Shown: positions 1-9,400 of the stretch, piece after piece
Layout: each line of letters starts with the position of its first letter
How positions within the stretch are numbered: position 1 is the first letter of the stretch
Source of the DNA: a virus
IMG/VR virus record: IMGVR_UViG_3300046003_003610
Location: 1-23,375 of that record
Length of the DNA: 23,375 nt
Reading direction: 5' to 3' (one strand)
Notes under the pieces: generated by a model
The model's input: the letters and a program-made list of their open reading frames with translations, nothing else
What the model was told of the DNA's origin: nothing
Database searches by the model: none
Position numbers and translations under genes: made by a program

Positions 1-370
1 GGGAGATGTGATATTAGAGGGTAGATGGGGAAATTCAATTAGATTTTCTTCTACTACTAAACAAAAACAACCTAATAATCCTTGGAGTTCACAAGGAGAC
101 ATTGGAATGCCTATTACTATTATAAGAAATAATCAATCTAATGTAGATATAAATTCTGATCCATGGGTTCCTGTTTATGAGGATCCAAATAATGATGGTT
201 CATCAATTTATATGTGTGCAGGACAAGATATTCCTTTAGAATATGCTTCTAAAAATTTACAATCATTTGGAAAAACTGTAGGATCAGCATTTAATCCTTC
301 ATTGCAAATTTTTGATCCCAAATTTCCATCACCTGATATTTCACCTAAACAAGCAGATAACCTTAAATAA
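1..370 (+). CDS. Baseplate spike-like protein, 3' fragment (5' end outside window)
   Basis: The reading frame is open to the left edge (first full codon at base 2), so this is the C-terminal ~122 residues of a longer gene. The GTG at position 8 is probably an internal valine codon (context GDVILEGRWGNSIRF). The visible part reads DVILEGRWGNSIRFSST, then a Pro/Asn-rich stretch and PITIIRNNQ. I associate this pattern with spike or hub proteins of T4-like marine phages, from memory of the family rather than a search. It ends TAA at 368-370, and the next gene starts 2 bases later and resembles the continuation of the same kind of spike, so the two products probably act together at the baseplate centre. 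Function is inferred from resemblance and from the downstream gp25/gp6 genes; no catalytic motif is visible. Confidence 0.6.
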   Translation, partial: GDVILEGRWGNSIRFSSTTKQKQPNNPWSSQGDIGMPITIIRNNQSNVDINSDPWVPVYEDPNNDGSSIYMCAGQDIPLEYASKNLQSFGKTVGSAFNPSLQIFDPKFPSPDISPKQADNLK

Positions 371-372
371 CT

Positions 373-813
373 ATGGCATCATATATACCAGATTTCCCTT
401 ACTTAGGAGATCATATAATAATTAATTCAGGTAGAGTCACTCTTAACTCTAAAGATGATTCTGTATTTTTATTCGCTAAAAAAGCAATTGGTTTTTCTTC
501 CGCGGGTGTAATTAATTTTGATTGTGATGATACATTAACTATTAATGCTCCTTTAATTCATTTAGGATTAGAAACTGATATAAATAAATTACAACATGCT
601 ATAAAAGGAGATAATTTAGTATATCTATTAAGTAGATTATTAGCTTCTTTACAAGATTTAGGAGTAGGATTAGGATATGCTACGGATAGTAATGGAGTAG
701 CTATACCATTTATAGCGGCTGCTGGAGATAATATTCAAGGAGATGCAACGGATTTATTAACTCTATTAAATAAAAATGATTATATTAAATCTAATAAAAC
801 CTTTTTATTATAA
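373..813 (+). CDS. Small spike-tip/beta-structure baseplate protein
   Basis: A 146-residue protein. Residues about 13-65 are short alternating beta segments with repeated Asn/Asp turns (GDHIIINSGRVTLNSKDD, then SVFLFAKKAIGFSSAG, then INFDCDDTLTINAPLIHLGL). This is the pattern of the beta-helical C-terminal part of gp5/VgrG-like spikes. The C-terminal half is helical and then Gly/Ala-rich (LLSRLLASLQDLGVGLGYATD). The gene follows the spike fragment with a 2-base gap and its stop codon overlaps the next start by one base (TAATG), so translation is probably coupled. A likely reading is a spike domain carried on its own gene instead of being fused to the upstream protein. The precise role is inferred from fold pattern and position. 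Confidence 0.6.
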   Translation: MASYIPDFPYLGDHIIINSGRVTLNSKDDSVFLFAKKAIGFSSAGVINFDCDDTLTINAPLIHLGLETDINKLQHAIKGDNLVYLLSRLLASLQDLGVGLGYATDSNGVAIPFIAAAGDNIQGDATDLLTLLNKNDYIKSNKTFLL

Positions 814-2264
814 TGGCTGTACCTACAGGATTATCTAGAATATTAAATGATGTGGCCCCTCGAAGGATTAATAAAGTATCATTACAAATCCTAAAAATTT
901 TATTTAAAATTAATACAGTTTTAAGTGAAATTAATTCTATTGACTTTTGTAATCCTTTAGGATATATTTTAACTAAAGCTTTACCTCCTGGAGGACTTTT
1001 AGAAGGTAAACTTTTAAAATATGGTAAAGACGCTCTAGATTTTGTAAATAATTTAGGAGATAAATTAAACCCTTTAAGATTAGATAATGAAACTGATGAA
1101 CAATATAAAATTCGAATTCAATCCTATCAAGCATCTATTGAAGAAATAAGATTATCTTTAGAGGATATTATCCCTCCAGATGATTTAATAGCAATTATTC
1201 CTGGTGGAGAAGGTTTATCAAAAACTATTCAATCCTTAAATTTAGTTTTAGTTGCAACTAGTGATACTATAGATCCTACTACTGATATTATAAATAAAAT
1301 TACTATTTTAAAATCTTTTGCTAGAAAATTAACTCCATTTTTATCTCCAATTAATATAGCTACTTTAGCTTTAGGAGGACAAGAAGCTGAAATTAATAAA
1401 AAATTAGCAGGTATAATTAAACCTGAAAGATTTAGAGAAAGTGTTGGTTTTTTAGTTACCCAAGTTAAAGCTATAGATAAAGCTATTGCCCAAATACAAA
1501 CTACAGTTAAACTTATTAATACTATTTTAAAAATTATTAATGTATTAATTAAAATCTATAAATTTGTAGTTAAAATACTAACCAAATTGCCTACTCCATT
1601 AGCAGTAGGTGGGGGAACAGCTCCTGTAGTTTCACAAACTAATGCTACAGTTAATACTCAATCTGATAGAATTTCTAAAACTAATCAAATTATTGATGAT
1701 TTAGGAAAAATAACTAGTCAAATCTCTAAATTTTTAAATAGTACTATTTTATTAAATATAAAACGAATAAGAAGAGAAATATTAAGATTATTAACTGGTC
1801 TTAATATTTTATATAAAAATCTTCGTGCTTGCCAATACACAAATGATGATACTGCTCTTTTAAATACTGTGCAAGGTAGTATTGATTCCTTAAATAATAA
1901 TTTAGCTACTTTAGATGAATTATTCCCTACAGCAAAGGGTAATGCTATTTTACCTTCTTTATATAATGGGTATACAATTAATATTATAAAAGAAGAAGTA
2001 GTAGATGAGGGTATAACTTTATTAAGAAGAAGAGTAATAGTAGCTGATCAAAGAGGAGTTATAGAATATGAAGGGACATCTACTTATGCTCCTGATGATC
2101 AAGTATTAATTAAAGAAGGTCAATATTATATTGATAAACAAAATCAAACTCGCACTAGTGATGAAGGGAATGATTCACCTACAGACCAAGAAGTAATAGA
2201 TATAGTAACATTAACTGGATTAAATCCTAATAATACTATTGTAGGTCCTGTAACACCTGATTAA
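813..2264 (+). CDS. Large helical baseplate-region structural protein, unknown function
   Basis: I do not recognise a named family in this 483-residue protein. It is mostly alpha-helical. Residues about 225-262 form a very hydrophobic, lysine-dotted helical stretch (INTILKIINVLIKIYKFVVK), followed by a Pro/Gly break (LPTPLAVGGG) and a second helical region (about 280-350) with coiled-coil character. The C-terminal part (about 385-450) turns beta-rich (NIIKEEVVDEGITLLRRRVI, then APDDQVLIKEGQYYID). It starts at the TAATG overlap with the spike-tip gene and ends 30 bases before the next gene. Position between the spike genes and gp25 suggests a baseplate hub or tail-tube-interior part. The hydrophobic helix could be membrane-active during DNA entry, which is speculation. 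Confidence 0.55.
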   Translation: MAVPTGLSRILNDVAPRRINKVSLQILKILFKINTVLSEINSIDFCNPLGYILTKALPPGGLLEGKLLKYGKDALDFVNNLGDKLNPLRLDNETDEQYKIRIQSYQASIEEIRLSLEDIIPPDDLIAIIPGGEGLSKTIQSLNLVLVATSDTIDPTTDIINKITILKSFARKLTPFLSPINIATLALGGQEAEINKKLAGIIKPERFRESVGFLVTQVKAIDKAIAQIQTTVKLINTILKIINVLIKIYKFVVKILTKLPTPLAVGGGTAPVVSQTNATVNTQSDRISKTNQIIDDLGKITSQISKFLNSTILLNIKRIRREILRLLTGLNILYKNLRACQYTNDDTALLNTVQGSIDSLNNNLATLDELFPTAKGNAILPSLYNGYTINIIKEEVVDEGITLLRRRVIVADQRGVIEYEGTSTYAPDDQVLIKEGQYYIDKQNQTRTSDEGNDSPTDQEVIDIVTLTGLNPNNTIVGPVTPD

Positions 2265-2275
2265 AATAAGTTTTA

Positions 2276-2294
2276 ATATTAAATATTTATAAAC
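2276..2294 (+). promoter_or_regulatory. ATATTTATA motif upstream of gene 2295
   Basis: The 30-base gap after the helical protein holds AAATATTTATA at 2281-2291, only 3 bases before the ATG at 2295. The core ATATTTATA recurs at four other gene-cluster heads in this window. If it is a -10-type element, the transcript would start at or inside the start codon, that is, leaderless or nearly so; if it is an operator or translational element the spacing matters less. Confidence 0.45.
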
Positions 2295-2789
2295 ATGAAT
2301 TTAGACGCTTTTAGAAAAGTAATTAGAGAAGAAGTAAAAAAAGCTATTCAAGAAGAAATGAGAGAAGTTCTACTTGAAGCAGTTAAATCGGCTAGTGCCC
2401 CAAAATCTTTTGAGAATAATAGCCCTACACTAATTCATACTGAAAATCAAACAAAACCAAAATTTTCAGAAATAATTGCTGAACAAAAACAATATAAACC
2501 TCAACCTCTAGTATCTACAGGTAATCCTATATTAGATATATTAAATGAAACTGCTCAAGCAGGTGAATGGAGAACCTTAAATGGAGGTGATTATAATGCA
2601 TCTGATGCAGTAGGTTGGGCAGGAGGTGCTCCAGGTATGATGGGTGGTTCTAATACCCCTGTAGTAGCAACAGTAGATGAAATGCTTAAATCTCAAGGCC
2701 CTGTACGTGATATAAATGATGTAAGGATAGATGTTGTTCCTGATTTTACAGGCTTAATGAGTAAATTAAAAGAAAACGGTAAATTATAA
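2295..2789 (+). CDS. Small virion-associated protein with N-terminal IREE-type helix
   Basis: A 164-residue protein of unrecognised family. Residues 1-30 form a strongly charged amphipathic helix (LDAFRKVIREEVKKAIQEEM) ending in LLEA. The core VIREEV matches the N-terminal signature of the proteins at 20016, 21151, 21749 and 23197. A disordered Ser/Pro/Gln-rich linker (about 33-70) follows. Then comes a more ordered segment with GEWRTLNGGDYNASDAVGWA, a Gly/Met turn and the C-terminal FTGLMSKLKENGKL. It is preceded by an ATATTTATA motif and overlaps the gp25 start by one base (TAATG), so it appears to lead the baseplate-wedge cluster. A role as a minor virion or assembly protein is inferred from context only. 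Confidence 0.6.
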   Translation: MNLDAFRKVIREEVKKAIQEEMREVLLEAVKSASAPKSFENNSPTLIHTENQTKPKFSEIIAEQKQYKPQPLVSTGNPILDILNETAQAGEWRTLNGGDYNASDAVGWAGGAPGMMGGSNTPVVATVDEMLKSQGPVRDINDVRIDVVPDFTGLMSKLKENGKL

Positions 2790-3202
2790 TGGCTTATAAT
2801 ATAATTAATATTAATCCTTTAGATCTATCTCCTAGTAAAGGAGTAGGAATTCAAATTCCATTTAATGGAACAACTGGATTAAATATTACCTATACAACAA
2901 AAGATGCTATTAAATCTAATATATTCAATTTCTTCCTTACAGGTAGAAAAGAAAGAGTAATGAACCCTACATTTGGTTCAGGAATTAGAGAACAAATATT
3001 TGAACAAATTACTCAAGGTACATCTCAAAATATAGAAGATATAATAAAATTTGGGATAAATGATTACTTTCCTCAAATACAAATAAACAATTTATCAGTT
3101 AATACGTCGCCTGATCAAAATACAATTCAAGTTTATTTTAGTTATTCTATAAACAATACTAACATACAAGACGAAATTTTAATAAATTTCAATAATGGCT
3201 AA
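2789..3202 (+). CDS. gp25: Baseplate wedge protein, gp25/GPW family
   Basis: A 137-residue protein with the size and pattern of the T4 gp25 / P2 gpW baseplate family. The diagnostic segment is at residues 52-72, where GRKERVMNPTFGSGIRE runs into QIFE. This corresponds to the family's conserved glycine-arginine-glutamate/proline/glycine loop leading into a helix ending in Phe-Glu. Downstream is the usual helix-beta-beta region (DIIKFGINDYFPQIQI, then NTIQVYFSYSINNT). In T4, gp25 belongs to the wedge complex beside gp6 and gp53 and anchors the sheath-like end of the wedge. Here the gene is entered through a TAATG overlap and shares its last 8 bases with the gp6-like gene, as expected for subunits made together. 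Confidence 0.92.
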   Translation: MAYNIININPLDLSPSKGVGIQIPFNGTTGLNITYTTKDAIKSNIFNFFLTGRKERVMNPTFGSGIREQIFEQITQGTSQNIEDIIKFGINDYFPQIQINNLSVNTSPDQNTIQVYFSYSINNTNIQDEILINFNNG

Positions 3203-5072
3203 TACAAAGACCGTACAATATTTAAATCGTGATTTTGATAGTTTAAAAGCACAGCTAATTAACTTTGCTAAAATTTATTATCCAAACACTTATAATGATT
3301 TTACAGAAGCATCACCTGGTATGATGTTGATTGAAATGGCTTCTTATGTAGGAGATGTTTTATCATTTTATATTGATAACCAAATCCAAGAAAATTTTCT
3401 ACAATTTGCTAAACAAAGAAAAAATTTATTAGCTATAGCTTATAGTTTTGGGTATAGTCCTAAAGTTACTAGTGCTTCCTCAGTTAATGTTAATATATAT
3501 CAAGCTGTACCTTCTATTTTATCTAATAGTGAATATGTACCTGATTTTGGATACGCTTTAATTTTAGAAGAAGGAACTCAACTTCAATCATCTATCAATA
3601 ATGTTGCATTTTATATTAATGAGAAAATAGATTTCTCTAATTCAGGTTCATCACCTATAGATATTTCTGTTCTTAATTATGATCCTGACACTGGTATTCC
3701 TCTCTTTTACTTATTGCAAAAGACAGCGAAAGCTACGGCTGGAGCTATAACTACAACAACATTTACATTTAATAATCCTGAGCGTTTTCCTACCGTGACT
3801 CTTACTGATAATAATGTAATAGACATAGTTAGTGTAGTTGATAGTGATAATAATAAATGGTATGAAGTACCCTATTTAGCTCAAGATACTATATTTGAAC
3901 CTACAGCTAATATAGCATCAAATAATCAAACTTTAGCCCAATATAGTGATACTACTCCTTATTTACTTAAACTAAAAAAAGTACCTAGAAGATTTGTTTC
4001 TCGTTTTAAAGCTAATAATTCCTTAGAACTTCAATTTGGGCCTGGTATTTCATCAGGAGCTGATGAAGAAATTATTCCTAATCCTGATAATATAGGTTTA
4101 GGTTTACCTTATGGGGTAGATAAGATGATGACTGCATGGGATCCTTCAAATTTTTTATATACTCAAACTTATGGTTTAGCCCCTTCAAATACTACTTTAA
4201 CAGTAACCTATTTAAAAGGCGGAGGAGCTACTTCAAACATACCTTCAAATACTTTAACTAATCGTATTGGGGGAACTAATTCGTTTGCAGGTAATGGATT
4301 AGATCCTAATATGCAAAATACTGTAATTAATTCTCTTGCTTTTAACAATGATGAAGCAGCTGTAGGGGGAGGAGATGGAGATACTAATGAAGAAATAAGA
4401 CAGAATTCACTAGCTATGTATCCTACACAGTTAAGAACTATTACTGAAGATGATTATATTATTAGAACTTTATCTTTACCTTCTAAATTTGGTTTAATTT
4501 CTAAAGCTTATGTAACTCAAGATATGGGTATTAGTGTTAATTACCCAACAGATCTATTAGCCACTCAAAATCCTAATGCTATTTCACTTTATATTTTATC
4601 TAAAAATGTAAATAATAATTTAATATTATCTAATCCTGCTTTAAAACAAAATTTAAAAACATTTCTCTCCGAATATAGAATGTTAACTGATGGGGTTAAT
4701 ATTAAAGATGCTTTTATTATTAATATAGGAGTAAATTTTGATATAATTGTTAGACCAAATTATAATAATAAGTTAGTCTTAAATAATTGTTTAACAACTT
4801 TACAATCATTTTTTAATATAGATAAATGGAATATAAATCAACCTATTATACTATCTGACATTTATAGCATTTTAGATCAAATAGAAGGAGTACAAACTGT
4901 ACAAAAAGTAGATATAATTAATAAAGCAGGAACTACATCAGGGTATTCACAATATGCTTATGATATTAAAGGAGCTACAATTAATAATATTATTTACCCT
5001 TCTTTAGACCCAAGTATTTTTGAAGTCAAAAATCCTACATCAGATTTAAATGGTAGAGTAGTTACTTTATAA
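3195..5072 (+). CDS. gp6: Baseplate wedge protein, gp6 / J-like
   Basis: A 625-residue protein. The N-terminal ~70 residues carry the characteristic entry of gp6/J-like wedge proteins: YLNRDFDSLKAQLINFAK, then TEASPGMMLIEMASYVGDVL and FYIDNQIQENFL. The central domain is beta-rich, and near residues 395-425 the acidic EEIRQNSLAMYPTQLRTITE introduces the conserved ITEDDY-type segment typical of Baseplate_J proteins. The C-terminal part holds an LSEYRMLTDGVNIKDAFI-type segment and a final DLNGRVVTL. In T4, gp6 forms the inner baseplate ring that joins the wedges through gp7 and gp25. The start overlaps the end of gp25 by 8 bases (ATGGCTAA). Length is close to T4 gp6 (about 660 residues). I regard the assignment as secure. 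Confidence 0.9.
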   Translation: MANTKTVQYLNRDFDSLKAQLINFAKIYYPNTYNDFTEASPGMMLIEMASYVGDVLSFYIDNQIQENFLQFAKQRKNLLAIAYSFGYSPKVTSASSVNVNIYQAVPSILSNSEYVPDFGYALILEEGTQLQSSINNVAFYINEKIDFSNSGSSPIDISVLNYDPDTGIPLFYLLQKTAKATAGAITTTTFTFNNPERFPTVTLTDNNVIDIVSVVDSDNNKWYEVPYLAQDTIFEPTANIASNNQTLAQYSDTTPYLLKLKKVPRRFVSRFKANNSLELQFGPGISSGADEEIIPNPDNIGLGLPYGVDKMMTAWDPSNFLYTQTYGLAPSNTTLTVTYLKGGGATSNIPSNTLTNRIGGTNSFAGNGLDPNMQNTVINSLAFNNDEAAVGGGDGDTNEEIRQNSLAMYPTQLRTITEDDYIIRTLSLPSKFGLISKAYVTQDMGISVNYPTDLLATQNPNAISLYILSKNVNNNLILSNPALKQNLKTFLSEYRMLTDGVNIKDAFIINIGVNFDIIVRPNYNNKLVLNNCLTTLQSFFNIDKWNINQPIILSDIYSILDQIEGVQTVQKVDIINKAGTTSGYSQYAYDIKGATINNIIYPSLDPSIFEVKNPTSDLNGRVVTL

Positions 5073-5081
5073 AAAAGTATT

Positions 5082-5112
5082 TTAATGTATATTTATATTA
5101 TATATTAAATTT
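5082..5112 (+). promoter_or_regulatory. TATATTTATA motif upstream of gene 5113
   Basis: The 40-base gap after gp6 holds TATATTTATA at 5088-5097, 15 bases before the ATG at 5113. It shares the core ATATTTATA with the other intergenic copies, but the bases to its left (TG) do not complete the longer palindrome. It probably starts the transcript for the 5113-11992 genes, by analogy with position-conserved late promoters. The function is not shown by sequence alone. Confidence 0.45.
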
Positions 5113-6144
5113 ATGGCTATTTATAAATTATTTCCTTCTAAAGATACTTTTATTTCCTCATATCGTTCAACTCAAAATTTTGGTAGAGACGAAATTTTAG
5201 AAATATCTAATCAAACTGAAATCACTTCTATAAACGCCGATGTAACACGAGCGTTAATTCAATTTCCTACTTCTCAAATAATAGATGTAGTTAATAATAA
5301 AATAAGTGGAAGCAGTTTTGTTTCTTATCTTAAATTATTTTTAGCTAATGCTACTTTACCTATAGATTATAGTATTTTAGGTTATCCTATCTCTCAAAGT
5401 TGGGATATGGGTTTAGGTAAATCTGCTGATACTCCTATAACAACTGACGGTTGTACATGGATTAGTACAGGTACTACAAATTGGGCTTCTTCTGGTAGTT
5501 CATTTACTACTAGTTCTTTTACTTCCCAATCTTTTATCTACACTGATAGTAAAGATATTAATATGAATTTAACCTCAATTACTAATTTATGGTATTCAGG
5601 TTCAATTCAAAATAATGGTATTTTATTAAAACTTTCTTCTAGTATAGAAAATAGTACTACTCCATTAATTACATCTTTCTTCTCAATGGATACTCACACT
5701 ATATACCCACCACAATTAGAATTTAAATGGGATGATAGTATATATTCATCTTCATTAACTCAGGTAACAACATCTGATTTTACTCCTGTAATTTCTAACA
5801 ACAAACCTGAGTTTGAAGAGAATACAACTTATAATTTTAGAATTAAAGCTAGAGATAAATTTCCTGCTAGGCAGTTTACTACTACTTCTGTATATTTAAA
5901 TGTAAAAGCTTTACCTTCATCTTCATATTGGGCATTAAAAGATGTAAAAACTGAAGAAATGGTAATTGATTTTGATATTAATTATACTAAAATAAGTTGT
6001 GATAATGTTAGTAATTATTTTAAATTATACATGGATGGTTTAGAACCTGAGAGATATTATCAAATTTTAATTAAAACCATATTATCTAATGGTGAAACTA
6101 TAGTTATAGATGATAAATCAAATTATTTTAAAGTAGTTAGATAA
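5113..6144 (+). CDS. Baseplate/tail protein with DNRLRE-type beta-sandwich and Ig-like C-terminus
   Basis: A 343-residue protein. Residues 1-205 follow the DNRLRE/disaggregatase-like carbohydrate-binding pattern: MAIYKLFPSKDTFISS, an N-x-G-R-D-E-x-L element at about 22-30, then SQSWDMGLGKSADTP, DGCTW, NWASSG and LWYSGSIQNNGILLKL. Such beta-sandwiches are known in bacterial surface proteins and appear in phage structural proteins. Residues about 225-343 look like an Ig/Fn3-like module (TTYNFRIKARDKFPARQF, ending in NYFKVVR). The gene sits between gp6 and the giant tail protein and its stop overlaps the next ATG by one base. A peripheral baseplate role, possibly with glycan-binding capacity, is inferred. 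Confidence 0.65.
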   Translation: MAIYKLFPSKDTFISSYRSTQNFGRDEILEISNQTEITSINADVTRALIQFPTSQIIDVVNNKISGSSFVSYLKLFLANATLPIDYSILGYPISQSWDMGLGKSADTPITTDGCTWISTGTTNWASSGSSFTTSSFTSQSFIYTDSKDINMNLTSITNLWYSGSIQNNGILLKLSSSIENSTTPLITSFFSMDTHTIYPPQLEFKWDDSIYSSSLTQVTTSDFTPVISNNKPEFEENTTYNFRIKARDKFPARQFTTTSVYLNVKALPSSSYWALKDVKTEEMVIDFDINYTKISCDNVSNYFKLYMDGLEPERYYQILIKTILSNGETIVIDDKSNYFKVVR

Positions 6145-6485
6145 TGGCTGAAACAGTTCAATTAAATAAAACAGTTTATGGTAAAATTACATATCCCAAT
6201 GTAATTGATACTGAATTTACCCAATTATTAAATATCCAAACTGAAGTTACTTCTTCTGCTATGACTGTAGATCAATTTTTTCAAGGGTATAATGATTTAT
6301 TCTATGAAATACCTATTGAAGGAGATTTCCATACACATTTAGAATTAATAAAACGAAGTACAGAATATGTTGGTGTTAACCAAAATTCAGGAGAAATAGA
6401 TGCCTTATTAGATGAGATAAATCAATTACGCCTTGAAAACTTAACTCAACAACAAACTATAGATGAATTAACAGCATCCAAATAA
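6144..6485 (+). CDS. Small conserved tail protein with C-terminal coiled coil
   Basis: A 113-residue protein of unknown family. It has a compact N-terminal region with VDQFFQGYNDLFYEIPIEG followed by HLELIKRSTEYVG (about 40-77). It ends in a clear heptad coiled coil (about 83-113, IDALLDEINQLRLENLTQQQ), which probably mediates trimerisation or dimerisation. One-base TAATG overlaps exist at both ends, with the DNRLRE-type gene before and the 1835-residue gene after, so its expression is tightly linked to theirs. I have an impression of similar small proteins in other T4-like marine phages at this place, but no named function. An adaptor or chaperone for the giant protein would fit the layout and is only a guess. 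Confidence 0.6.
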   Translation: MAETVQLNKTVYGKITYPNVIDTEFTQLLNIQTEVTSSAMTVDQFFQGYNDLFYEIPIEGDFHTHLELIKRSTEYVGVNQNSGEIDALLDEINQLRLENLTQQQTIDELTASK

Positions 6486-9400
6486 TGGAAATTACCAACA
6501 TATCAAATATTGACTCAACGCAATTTATAAATCAAGACTATACTACTAAAGATGAATCCTTATTAAATTCATTAAATGTAAGTAAAGAATTTGGTTTACC
6601 TGAAGATAAAGTAGAAGTACATATTATAACACCTAATGGGGATATAATAGATTCTGTTTATGATTTTAGAAACTACACTACAAGACAAACCTATCAGGAT
6701 ACTTCTTTATATAACCAAATCGAATTAGACCCTAAATCTGATTTAGAATCATTTGGATTAAACCAAGGTCAATATGATATTAATTATAATTTTTATAGAG
6801 AATTATTTTCAAGTTCATTAGCTAATAAATTTTATATTACTGATATATCTTCTGATCGTACTGAAATAAAGATATCTACCAATAATACCTCATATACAGA
6901 TTTAGGTCAGTCTTATTTAAATTTTGTAGTTGAACGTAATTCAAGAGCATTCTACTCAGATTTTATTTTAAATTTTGGAGATAATAAAACTTATATAGGG
7001 GTTAATGTAGCTTTAGATAATGTTAATACTGAATTACCTAGTTTATATATTAAATTATATGAACCTTTACCTTCTAATTTTACATTAAAAGATACATTTT
7101 GGCTAGTAGAAAGTATTTCTGAGCCTTTCTCTTTTAATGTTAATACTGAGTTTATAGCTGAAAATGTATCTGATACTACTTTATTACGAGGGCCTAATAT
7201 TAATATAGAATTAACAGAAACAACTAACTTAACAACTCCCTATTTAAATTTAAACACTTTATTAAGTTCTAATATTTCTTCTTCATATCAACAATTACAG
7301 TCTTGGTTAGAAGAAAAAAGTATTGAAATAACAGTTGATTATAATGATTTTTCTAACTTTGTTCATTTCTCTTCTGCAAATGAAAGATTAGAAAATTTTA
7401 AATATAAATTAAATCAAATTCAAACTATACAAAATGATATAGATGATATTAATGGTTTAAATATATCTTCAAGTGTATTTTATACTTCTACTAGTGTTAT
7501 TACCTTACAAAATCAACTAGATACTCTTATTCAAAAATTAGATGGATATGAATATTTTTTATACTATGAGTCTGGAAGTAATTCTTGGCCTAAAACTAAT
7601 TCAACTAAACCTTATATAAATTCTGCTGTCACAACATCTGCAGCTTTAAATTGGTTTGGTTCAATTGACTATACTTCACAGTATTATGGTGGTCAAATAT
7701 TAGATGCTGATAATTATGATATTAATAATAGAGATTATATTTGGAATAACTTACCAGAATTTATTAAGGAAGATTCTCAAAACTTTAACTTAGAGTTATT
7801 TATTTCTATGTTAGGACAGCATTATGATTATATTTGGACTTATATTAAAGATATAACTGACATTACTGTAGCTGATAATAGAATTGATTATGGGATTTCA
7901 AAAGATTTAGTAGCAGATACTTTAAGGAATTTTGGAATAAAATTATATACTAATTCTCGAAATCAAGAAGATTTATATCTCTCTCTTTTAGGAATAGACT
8001 CTAACGCTGGTACTTTGCCTTCTACAGGTTCTTACATGATAAATAATTATGTAACTGCTTCTCAATATACTATTCCTGATAATGACATTGTAAAAGAAAC
8101 ATATAAAAGGTTAAATCACAACTTACCTTATTTACTCAAGACTAAGGGTACAAGAAGAGGACTACGTGCTTTAATCAATTGTTTTGGTATTACTGATACA
8201 ATTTTAAAAATTAAAGAATATGGTGGTAATAAAAAAGATTTAGATATAATTGAACAAATTACCCCTAAATTTAATTACGCATCATCATTAAATACAGAAT
8301 CTCAAGGAAGTTCTTACATTTTAATACCAGGAATCCCTTCTTATAAACAATACTTAGATTCAGGTTCAAATGATACTTACCCTGACACTTTAGAATTTAG
8401 ATTTAAATTAGATAGCAGTAATATATTACCTACACAGTCTATATTAGAATCTAGTAATAATAACCAAATTATTAAAGTTACTTATATATCAGAATCATAT
8501 GCTAATATTAATTTTGGTTTAAGTAATAATAGTAATCCTTCTTATTCTACTCCTATAGCTCTTCCGTTATATAATGATGATTGGTGGACTTTAAATTTAA
8601 CTAGAGAAACTGGTAGTTTAAGTAGATCCAACACATTTTATTCTAATACCCCCCAAACTTATACTTTAACTATTGGTAATAAAGATTCTAATGGAATCCA
8701 ATATTTAGAATCTTGTTCTATATATAGAGACGGACTAATTAATAGTAATTTTATATATTCATGGATAGATAGTGAACTCTATCCAGGAGGAATAAACAGT
8801 ACTTATCCTTTTATAGGTTCAATTCAAGAATTTAGATATTGGGTAGGTTCTATCCCTATAAATAACTTTAAGGATCATATTTTAAATCCTCAATCTATCG
8901 TTTTTAATAATGTAAGTGGTTCATATAACAACCTAATATTTAGAGCACCATTAGGTTCAGAGCTTGATATTAATGTAGGAATTCAAACATCAGTTCATCC
9001 TTCAAATACTGCTTCATTTTGGGCAGGAGTAACATCTTCAAATTATAATGTTTATTCTTCTTATATCACTAACCATGAAACATATTTAATTAATACTCCT
9101 AATATAGGAAGTATTACAGAAATAGATGAAAAAGTAAGAATTGCAAATCCTAATTTAGTACCGGGAGATGTATTAACACCTTATATTTCAATTCAAAAAC
9201 CTGAAATTTTCCCTATAACAACTGATTTAAATATAGTTGAAGTAGCAATATCTCCTCAAGATTCAATTAATGAAGATATTATTTCTCAATTAGGTTCATT
9301 TAATATTGATGAATATATTGGAGATCCAAGATTAAATTCTTCTAATACTTACCCTGCTTTAGATGAATTAAGAAATTTTTATTTTAAAAAATACTCTGAT

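Noticed and set aside
8-370. GTG at position 8 as a true start of the first gene
   Set aside because: The frame stays open to the window edge and the preceding Gly-Asp fits the protein pattern, so the valine is internal.
3195-3202. Programmed frameshift joining gp25 and gp6
   Set aside because: Both genes have complete, family-typical ends and starts; an 8-base overlap with an ATG is enough, and no slippery heptamer is seen.
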